Source: JBCCOW01 sp038749105
Lineage (GTDB): Bacteria > Planctomycetota > Phycisphaerae > Phycisphaerales > Phycisphaeraceae
Length of the DNA stretch: 11,375 nt
Direction of reading: 5' to 3'
Assembly (NCBI GenBank): GCA_038749105.1
Contig: JBCDIM010000090.1
Span: 1 to 11,375 of the forward strand
The notes beneath the pieces are model-generated. The model saw only the letters and a program-made list of their open reading frames with translations. It searched no databases and was not told where the DNA came from. Within the stretch, counting starts at the first letter, position 1; each line of letters opens with the position of its first letter. A program made the position numbers and the translations under genes. Shown here piece by piece: positions 7,178-11,375 of the stretch.

Positions 7178-7567
7178 ATGCTCATCTACTGCTGCGCTGA
7201 CCTCATCTTCGCCACCCGCGTCCGCGCCGCCGCCGAAGACGCCGGGCTCACCAGCCGACCGGTGCGCAACCCCGACATGCTTACCGCCCGCCTCGACCGG
7301 ATCGACGACGGCAAGCCCAACGCCCCGGTCTCCCTGTTCATCGCCGACCTCGAAAACCCTGAGTCCCTCAACCTCATCAACCAGCTCCGCGGCTGGGAAT
7401 CCGAGCAACCCGAAGCCGCCCCGATCGCCGTCATTGCCTTTGGCCCCCACGTCATGACCGACGCCCTCCAGGCCGCCCAGGACGCCGGCGCGACCCGCGT
7501 CATGACCCGCGGCAGCTTCACCTCGGCCCTACCCGCCCTGCTGCAAACCGCCGCGGCTCAATCCTAA
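7178..7567 (+). CDS. Receiver-like (CheY-fold) small protein, degenerate
   Basis: A 129-residue single-domain protein with the alternating strand and helix pattern of response-regulator receivers: first strand LIYCCADL, third strand VSLFIADLEN, fourth strand IAVIAFGP, fifth strand ATRVMTRG. Asp57 in FIADLENP sits where the phosphoacceptor would be, and Asp8 could be one acidic-pocket residue. The usual Thr/Ser after strand four is replaced (AFGPH), and the conserved Lys after strand five is an Arg (Arg111), so phosphotransfer competence is doubtful. No output domain is present. I prefer the ATG at 7178, because the 12 residues encoded from an upstream ATG at 7142 are polar and do not look like part of the fold; neither start has a clear ribosome binding site. 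It is divergent from gdhA, and its partner kinase or target is unknown. The structural call is moderate. Confidence 0.72.
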   Translation: MLIYCCADLIFATRVRAAAEDAGLTSRPVRNPDMLTARLDRIDDGKPNAPVSLFIADLENPESLNLINQLRGWESEQPEAAPIAVIAFGPHVMTDALQAAQDAGATRVMTRGSFTSALPALLQTAAAQS

Positions 7568-7583
7568 ATTCAGCCACGCCATA

Positions 7584-7607
7584 GCCGACGAGCTACGCTC
7601 GTCAGGC
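7584..7607. terminator. Hairpin between convergent genes, possible terminator or REP-like element
   Basis: GACGAGC (7587-7593) and GCTCGTC (7597-7603) form a perfect 7-bp stem with a TAC loop. The stem extends by three pairs (GCC 7584-7586 with GGC 7605-7607) across one bulged A. It lies in the 63-bp gap between the stop of the receiver-like gene and the convergent homoserine dehydrogenase stop. No T-run follows on either strand, so it is not a canonical intrinsic terminator. Its position suits a bidirectional transcript end, or it may be a repetitive extragenic palindrome. Confidence 0.55.
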
Positions 7608-7630
7608 GCACCCGCCGCACGCTTCAAGCC

Positions 7631-8971
7631 TCAACCCGCCGGCGGGTCCACAATGCGGATCAAGACCGGCTCGGCCGTGATCGCCTCCATCGCCGCGATC
7701 TCCGTCAGCGCCGCCTTCACATCCCCCAACGCCGCGTCGTGCGTCAGCACCACCACCGGCACCGGCTCACCCTCGTCCGCCTCGTGCTGCAGCAACGACG
7801 CCAGGCTGATCCCCTTTGCACCTAACACCCGCGTCACCCCCGCCATCACCCCCGGCTCGTCCATCGCCGTCAGCCGTACATACCACCGCGATTCCGTTTC
7901 GTCCGGGTCCAGCACATCCGCCGGCCCCTTCAAGTCCGGGGTCAGCCGCATCCCCGCAAACGCCGCCGGCACCGCGCCGCTCGCCACCCCCAACACGTCC
8001 GCCACCACCGCCGACGCCGTCGGCCGCGCACCCGCACCCCGCCCGTAATACAGCGTGTGCCCCACCGCATGCCCGTACACCGACAGCGCATTGAACGACC
8101 CACTCACCAACGCCAACGGGTCATCCTCCTTCACAAAGCACGGCCGAGTATGCAGACACACCCACGACTCCCCAGGCCAACGCTCCGCCGTCGCCAACAG
8201 CTTCACCGTATACCCCAGCTCCCGCCCAAAACCGATGTCCGCCGCATCCAGCTCATCGATCCCCTCCACCGTCACCGCCCCCACCGGCACATGCGCCCCG
8301 AACGCCAGCGACGCCAGGACCGCCAGCTTCTGCGCCGCGTCCGCCCCCGACACGTCCGCCGTCGGGTCCGCCTCCGCAAACCCCAGCTCCTGCGCCTCCT
8401 TCAACGCCTCCTCATACCCCTGCCCCTTCTCCGCCATCTGCGTCAGGATGAAGTTGCACGTCCCGTTCAGGATCCCGTAGAGCCCATCGATCCGGTTCGC
8501 CATCAGCCCGTTCATCAACGCGCTCACACACGGGATCCCCCCGCCGCACGACGCCTCGAACGCGATGCTCACGCCATGCTCCCGCGCCAATCCAAAGAGC
8601 TCCGCCCCCCGTTCGGCCAGCAGCGTCTTGTTCGCCGTCACCACATGACACCCCGCCCGCAGCGCCCGCTCCACATACCCGCCCACCGGCTCCACGCCCC
8701 CCGCGACTTCGATCACCGCGTCCGCGTCCACCCCGAAAAACACGTCCGCGTCGTCCGTGATCAGCCCCGCGCCCACCACGCCCTTCCCGACCGCCTTGCC
8801 CTTGTCCCGCACCAGCACCCCGACCAGTTCTACCGTCTTCCCCAGCCGCTCGGCATACAGCCCCGCCTGCTCCCGCAGCAGCTCGGCCACCCCCGCACCC
8901 ACCGTGCCCAGCCCGATCATCTTGACCCGGTACACCCCGCCGCTGCCGTCCTGTCCAACGCGATCGCTCAT
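7631..8971 (-). CDS. hom: Homoserine dehydrogenase with C-terminal ACT domain
   Basis: Converts aspartate 4-semialdehyde to homoserine with NAD(P)H, committing aspartate carbon to threonine and methionine. It has 446 residues, close to the usual size of the ACT-containing single-function enzyme. The Rossmann motif IGLGTVGAG (19-27) opens the protein; TANKTLLA (112-119, Lys115) and the GGGIP/GILNGTCNFILT segments (143-147, 166-177) follow. The catalytic region ADPTADVSGADAAQKLAVLA (201-220) includes Lys215. Residues about 363-435 form an ACT domain (WYVRLTAMDEPGVMAGVTRVL), the usual site of threonine feedback inhibition. The frame is open to 9001, but the ATG at 8971 is preferred because it leaves a normal N-terminal length; GAAGGGG upstream is too distant to decide. 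It is divergent from a Fur-family gene, with a strong palindrome between them, and is not next to thrB, thrC or lysC in this window. Confidence 0.96.
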   Translation of the reverse strand: MSDRVGQDGSGGVYRVKMIGLGTVGAGVAELLREQAGLYAERLGKTVELVGVLVRDKGKAVGKGVVGAGLITDDADVFFGVDADAVIEVAGGVEPVGGYVERALRAGCHVVTANKTLLAERGAELFGLAREHGVSIAFEASCGGGIPCVSALMNGLMANRIDGLYGILNGTCNFILTQMAEKGQGYEEALKEAQELGFAEADPTADVSGADAAQKLAVLASLAFGAHVPVGAVTVEGIDELDAADIGFGRELGYTVKLLATAERWPGESWVCLHTRPCFVKEDDPLALVSGSFNALSVYGHAVGHTLYYGRGAGARPTASAVVADVLGVASGAVPAAFAGMRLTPDLKGPADVLDPDETESRWYVRLTAMDEPGVMAGVTRVLGAKGISLASLLQHEADEGEPVPVVVLTHDAALGDVKAALTEIAAMEAITAEPVLIRIVDPPAG

Positions 8972-9011
8972 GAGCCGGGCAGCATAGCAACCCCTTCTCA
9001 ACTCCCCCTAA

Positions 9012-9037
9012 AGCCCAGCCGAGGCCTCGGCCGGGCT
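9012..9037. promoter_or_regulatory. 26-bp near-perfect palindrome between hom and the fur-like gene
   Basis: The core GCCGAGGCCTCGGC (9018-9031) is a perfect 14-bp palindrome. It is flanked by AGCCC (9012-9016) and GGGCT (9033-9037), giving 12 of 13 paired positions; only 9017 and 9032 fail. It lies 40 bp upstream of the hom start and 22 bp upstream of the fur-like start, within an 88-bp divergent region. It could be an operator for the neighbouring regulator, although it is far more GC-rich than a classical Fur box, or a hairpin element. No T-tract supports a terminator. Confidence 0.6.
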
Positions 9038-9047
9038 CCACCACCGC

Positions 9048-9053
9048 TAAACT
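9048..9053 (+). promoter_or_regulatory. Weak -10-like TAAACT immediately upstream of the fur-like gene
   Basis: TAAACT matches 4 of 6 bases of TATAAT and ends 6 nt before the ATG at 9060, where no Shine-Dalgarno sequence is visible. If used, transcription would begin at or next to the start codon and the mRNA would be leaderless. The site is weak and could be chance. Confidence 0.25.
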
Positions 9054-9059
9054 TCCCCC

Positions 9060-9572
9060 ATGCCCGACGCCCAACTCCCCCCGCCCATCTCCATGCCTAT
9101 CGACGACGCGTTCGTCCCCCCCCTCTGCGCGATCTTCCGCCGGTTCCTCAAACGCAAGGGCCTCAAGTTCACCACCGAACGCGCCCTAATCCTCGACGCC
9201 GTCCTCGACAAGGACGGCATCTTCGAGGCCGACGAACTCCTCGGCGACATGAAGGCCGCCGACGCCCGCGTCTCCAAGGCCACCATCTACCGCACCCTCA
9301 AGCACCTGCTCGAAGCCAAGATCATCCGCGAAGAGCTCATCGACTCCCAGCGGGCCCACTACCGCCTGTCCTTCGGCCAGGAACCCAAGGGCCACCTCGT
9401 CTGCGTCGAGACCAACCAGATCATCGAGTTCCCCTCCGGCCAGCTCACCGACCTCATGAACCAGATCGCCAAAGAGCACGGCTACGAACCCCTCTCCCAC
9501 CGCTTCGTCATCTACGGCGTCTCCCCCGCCGCCCAAACCACCGAGCAAGCCGAATCCTCTGAAGACGACTAA
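9060..9572 (+). CDS. Fur-family transcriptional regulator lacking most canonical metal ligands
   Basis: A 170-residue metalloregulator-type protein. Residues about 36-93 are the winged helix DNA-binding domain, with the recognition helix in VSKATIYRTLKHL. Residues about 98-155 match the Fur dimerisation domain (AHYRLSFGQEPKGHLVCVETNQIIEF, split by a short insertion, then SHRFVIYGVSP). Family landmarks are altered. The two CxxC structural zinc motifs are gone: only Cys115 remains at the first, and Ser replaces Cys in the second. The His-rich segment before HLVC is reduced to His112. Retained candidates for metal binding are His100, His112, Glu123 and His147. The acidic tail (EQAESSEDD) is unusual. 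The signal could be a metal, peroxide or something else; I do not assign Fur, Zur or PerR. It is divergent from hom across a palindrome and may autoregulate there. Confidence 0.88.
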   Translation: MPDAQLPPPISMPIDDAFVPPLCAIFRRFLKRKGLKFTTERALILDAVLDKDGIFEADELLGDMKAADARVSKATIYRTLKHLLEAKIIREELIDSQRAHYRLSFGQEPKGHLVCVETNQIIEFPSGQLTDLMNQIAKEHGYEPLSHRFVIYGVSPAAQTTEQAESSEDD

Positions 9573-9593
9573 ACCTCCCTCATCGCCTCACCC

Positions 9594-9621
9594 ATCGCAC
9601 ATCGCACATCGCACATCGCAC
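9594..9621. repeat. Heptamer tandem repeat, four copies of ATCGCAC
   Basis: Four perfect consecutive ATCGCAC units (9594, 9601, 9608, 9615), followed by a partial unit ATC. They fill half of the 56-bp gap between the convergent fur-like and yacG stops. A heptamer in a noncoding gap is free to vary in copy number. No function is evident. Confidence 0.85.
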
Positions 9622-9628
9622 ATCTGAT

Positions 9629-9832
9629 TCAATCACTCTGCTCCAGGTCCGCCTGCTCGATCGGCCGCGACACCCGATACCCCTCGTCCAGCCAACGCCC
9701 CAGATCGATCGTCCGACACCGCTCCGAACAAAACGGCGCGTACGTTGCATCGCGCACCTCTACCCCGCAGATCGGGCACTTCCCCAAAACGCCCGCCGCC
9801 TTACCCGACGTATCCATCCGGTCACTGCTCAC
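9629..9832 (-). CDS. yacG: DNA gyrase inhibitor YacG-like zinc protein
   Basis: A 67-residue zinc-ribbon protein of the YacG family; the E. coli member binds GyrB and inhibits DNA gyrase. The four zinc Cys are Cys19 and Cys22 (KCPICG) and Cys35 and Cys39 (PFCSERCR), followed by the signature TIDLGRWLDEGYRV. I use the GTG at 9832, because a GGAG (9843-9846) lies 10 nt upstream and the start falls 5 bp after the tsaE stop. The ATG at 9817, five codons later, is an alternative that gives 62 residues, but it would sit about 25 nt from that site. The frame stays open much further upstream, but that extension is Gly-rich antisense-like sequence within tsaE. Last gene of the thiL-tsaE-yacG unit. The family call is strong. 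Confidence 0.9.
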   Translation of the reverse strand: MSSDRMDTSGKAAGVLGKCPICGVEVRDATYAPFCSERCRTIDLGRWLDEGYRVSRPIEQADLEQSD

Positions 9833-9837
9833 CGCCG

Positions 9838-10335
9838 TCACACTCCGCTGACCGCCGCCATCAACTCGTCCAGCCGACCCGCCCAACGCGAGCCGGCCTC
9901 CGCCCCCAACCTTAGCCCACGCCCCCAACCCGCGTGCGTCAACCGCACGCACAGCCGATCCGCCGGCAACTCCGCCACGATCTTCTCCGCCCACTCCACC
10001 GCCACCACCGCTCCCCGCCGAAGCTCCGCGCCCTCCTCCACCCACCCGATCGTTTCCAGCTCATCAGCCCCGCCGAGCCGGTAGGCATCCATGTGCACCA
10101 GCCGAAGCCCGCCCGCCTCCGCCTGATACTCCTGCACGATCGTGAACGTCGGGCTCGACACCACGCCCTCTCCAAGACCCATCCCCGCCGCGATCCCCCG
10201 GGTCATCGCCGTCTTCCCCACGCCGAGCTCGCCATCCAGAGCGATCACATCCCCCGCCACAGCCGCCGCACCAATCGCCACCCCGAGCGCCCGCGTCGCC
10301 CCTGCATCTACCAGCTCGCCGCGTCGCTCAATCAC
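9838..10335 (-). CDS. tsaE: tRNA threonylcarbamoyladenosine biosynthesis ATPase TsaE
   Basis: TsaE (YjeE) is the ATPase that works with TsaB and TsaD to place the t6A modification at position 37 of ANN-decoding tRNAs. The 165-residue product has the P-loop GELGVGKT (35-42), then SSPTFTIVQEY, the HMDAYRL motif and VVAVEWAEKI, all in family order. The GTG at 10335 is chosen because GGGAG (10343-10347) lies 7 nt upstream and the length then matches the family. This start overlaps the thiL stop by 8 bp (GTGATTGA), implying translational coupling. An upstream ATG at 10404 would add a basic extension with no family resemblance, deep inside thiL. The tail after LTHAGWGRGLRL is less conserved. Confidence 0.95.
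   Translation of the reverse strand: MIERRGELVDAGATRALGVAIGAAAVAGDVIALDGELGVGKTAMTRGIAAGMGLGEGVVSSPTFTIVQEYQAEAGGLRLVHMDAYRLGGADELETIGWVEEGAELRRGAVVAVEWAEKIVAELPADRLCVRLTHAGWGRGLRLGAEAGSRWAGRLDELMAAVSGV
9843..9846 (-). promoter_or_regulatory. Ribosome binding site GGAG for yacG
   Basis: GGAG on the minus strand, 10 nt before the GTG at 9832 and inside the last codons of tsaE. It favours this GTG over the ATG at 9817. Confidence 0.55.
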
Positions 10336-11260
10336 GCCCGTGCTCCCATCCCATCCCCGCCGTCTCCAACACCCCACCATCACGCCCGACAAACGCCACG
10401 CCATCGCCCGCCACCAACTCGCCGATCGCCGTTACCGCCAAGCCGTCCGGCAACACTGGCGTCACCCCCGGCGGACAGGCAAACAGCAGCTCGTAGTCCT
10501 CCCCATCCCCCACCGCGTGCTCCCATTCCGCCCGCCCCGACCCTCCTGCCGCCACCCGACAAGCTTCACTCATCGGCAACCGATCCACCTCCACCTGGGC
10601 CCCACACCCACACGCCTTCACGAGCCGTGGCAAGTCCTTCGCCAACCCGTCCGACACATCCATCATCGCCGTCGCCGTCCCCACCAGTGACTTGCCCGCC
10701 GCCAACCGCGGCTCAAAGTCCAGGTGCTTCACAAACCCTTCGAGGTCTTCCATCGACCCGCCCAGTTCACCCGTCACCCAAAGCACGTCCCCCACTCGCC
10801 CCTTGTCCCGCCGCACCACCGCCCAGCCCTCGTCGAGCCGCCCCGCCTCCGCCACCACCGTCACACTCACCACAAGCGACTCCCCCGCCATCGACACATC
10901 CCCCCCAATCACCGGGCACCCCACCTCTGCCCCGTACGCCCCCAACGCCTCCAGCACCGCCACCCCTTCCTCACACCCCGCCGGAACCACTGCCCCCACC
11001 ACCGCCGCCAGCGGCTCCGCCCCCATCGCCGCCACATCCGACAGGTTCCGGTTTAGCGCCTTCCGCGCCACCCGCTCCGCCGACGTCCCCCGGGCGTAGT
11101 GCACCCCCTCCACCACCGCGTCCACCCCCACCAACACCAGCCGATCCCCCACCTGAATCCCCCCCAGGTCATCCCCCGGCCCAATCACCACCCCACCGCC
11201 CGCCATACCGCCCCCCTTCCCCGCCGCCACCGCCAACGCGATCACCTCATCCTCACGCAT
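10328..11260 (-). CDS. thiL: Thiamine-monophosphate kinase
   Basis: ATP-dependent kinase that converts thiamine monophosphate to thiamine diphosphate, the last step of cofactor synthesis. The 310-residue protein is near the family length. Motifs in order: GPGDD (27-31), VDAVVEGVHY (46-55), LNRNLSDVAAMGAEP (69-83), IGGDVS (118-123), MMDVSDGLAKDL (199-210) and GDGEDYELLF (251-260). The Asp residues in these loops bind Mg-ATP in the PurM-like fold. The N-terminus is a little short, beginning MREDEVIALAVAAGKGGG. The ATG at 11260 is supported by AGGA (11268-11271) 7 nt upstream. It is the first gene of the thiL-tsaE-yacG unit and overlaps tsaE by 8 bp. Codons 205-236 are duplicated exactly at the window end. 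Confidence 0.95.
   Translation of the reverse strand: MREDEVIALAVAAGKGGGMAGGGVVIGPGDDLGGIQVGDRLVLVGVDAVVEGVHYARGTSAERVARKALNRNLSDVAAMGAEPLAAVVGAVVPAGCEEGVAVLEALGAYGAEVGCPVIGGDVSMAGESLVVSVTVVAEAGRLDEGWAVVRRDKGRVGDVLWVTGELGGSMEDLEGFVKHLDFEPRLAAGKSLVGTATAMMDVSDGLAKDLPRLVKACGCGAQVEVDRLPMSEACRVAAGGSGRAEWEHAVGDGEDYELLFACPPGVTPVLPDGLAVTAIGELVAGDGVAFVGRDGGVLETAGMGWEHGRD
10343..10347 (-). promoter_or_regulatory. Ribosome binding site GGGAG for tsaE
   Basis: GGGAG on the minus strand, 7 nt before the GTG at 10335 and inside the 3' end of thiL. It decides the tsaE start. Confidence 0.65.
10552..10648. repeat. Internal thiL copy of the 97-nt direct repeat
   Basis: Identical over all 97 positions to 11279-11375, at an offset of 727 bp. 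Here it encodes ThiL residues 205-236 in their normal context. The left boundary is sharp: 10551 is G whereas 11278 is C. The right boundary is set by the window end, so the match could be longer. Confidence 0.95.
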
Positions 11261-11267
11261 CCCCGCA

Positions 11268-11271
11268 TCCT
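11268..11271 (-). promoter_or_regulatory. Ribosome binding site AGGA for thiL
   Basis: AGGA on the minus strand, 7 nt before the ATG at 11260, next to a G-rich run (GGGGGAG). It supports this start codon. Confidence 0.55.
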
Positions 11272-11278
11272 ATCTCCC

Positions 11279-11375
11279 CCACCCGACAAGCTTCACTCAT
11301 CGGCAACCGATCCACCTCCACCTGGGCCCCACACCCACACGCCTTCACGAGCCGTGGCAAGTCCTTCGCCAACCC
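11279..11375 (-). repeat. Terminal 97-nt exact copy of thiL codons 205-236
   Basis: These bases duplicate 10552-10648 without a mismatch, in the same orientation, starting 18 bp upstream of the thiL start codon. Read on the minus strand in the thiL frame, the fragment runs GLAKDL through ACRV, then continues for eight foreign residues (GEIGCGDA) to a TGA at 11253-11255 that overlaps the thiL start. It is therefore either the edge of a 727-bp tandem duplication, leaving a broken thiL copy upstream, or a false join at a contig end. Perfect identity and a position exactly at the sequence end favour an assembly artefact, but this cannot be settled from the sequence. Confidence 0.85.

Noticed and set aside
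8057..9562. A 501-codon plus-strand open frame across hom and the fur-like gene
   Set aside because: Its product is almost entirely Arg, Pro, His and Leu, and it lies antisense to hom and in a second frame of the fur-like gene. Both overlapped genes have clear family motifs, so it is a GC-driven shadow.
9594..9621. Possible CRISPR repeats
   Set aside because: The units are contiguous heptamers without spacers, too short for CRISPR repeats, and no cas gene is near.
9833..10045. N-terminal extension of yacG
   Set aside because: The added residues are Gly-rich, lie within tsaE in another frame, and YacG proteins are small; a supported GTG start exists at 9832.
10336..10404. N-terminal extension of tsaE into thiL
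   Set aside because: The additional basic and Trp-rich residues are unlike the family, and a GTG with a well-placed GGGAG lies downstream.

Overview
The window is GC-rich bacterial chromosomal DNA with a strong preference for C- and G-ending codons. The protein repertoire (a transketolase of the mammalian-like class, a PhyH-type dioxygenase beside an AraC regulator, a DUF1572/DinB-like protein, a diverged Fur-family regulator) and few recognisable Shine-Dalgarno sequences suggest Planctomycetota, perhaps Phycisphaerae. This assignment is inferred from protein character only; there is no rRNA or other taxonomic marker here.

Layout. (1) Positions 2-2554, plus strand: a 5'-truncated transketolase followed 27 bp later by an ExbB/TolQ/MotA-family membrane protein whose last 13 residues are encoded by a repeat. 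(2) Positions 2513-2667: a nested inverted repeat built from CACGGAG and CACGAAG units, lying between convergent genes. (3) Positions 2681-5681: a two-gene minus-strand unit (PhyH dioxygenase, then a DinB-like fusion protein) divergent from an AraC-family regulator. The shared 148-bp intergenic region is less GC-rich and holds small palindromes around a TCGTA core about 50 bp apart; this looks like a self-contained regulated module. (4) Positions 5703-7010, minus strand: a glutamate dehydrogenase with a GC hairpin in its leader, divergent from a small degenerate receiver-like protein (7178-7567). (5) Positions 7631-8971, minus strand: homoserine dehydrogenase with an ACT domain, divergent from a Fur-family regulator (9060-9572); a 26-bp near-perfect palindrome lies between them. 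(6) Positions 9629-11260, minus strand: a tightly packed thiL-tsaE-yacG unit with overlapping or nearly touching genes and visible ribosome binding sites. (7) Positions 11279-11375: an exact 97-nt copy of part of thiL at the very end of the window.

Functionally this is mostly housekeeping metabolism: pentose phosphate interconversion, nitrogen assimilation at glutamate, the aspartate branch towards threonine and methionine, thiamine diphosphate synthesis, and the tRNA t6A modification ATPase. ThiL makes the cofactor that transketolase needs, but the two genes are far apart and no linkage is implied. The less ordinary parts are the AraC/PhyH/DinB-fusion module, the Fur-family protein that lacks most metal and zinc ligands of the family, the intergenic palindromes, the repeat captured into a protein C-terminus, and the terminal thiL duplication, which may be an assembly artefact. 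No CRISPR array, transposase, prophage gene, tRNA or rRNA was seen, and no gene-free stretch exceeds about 170 bp.
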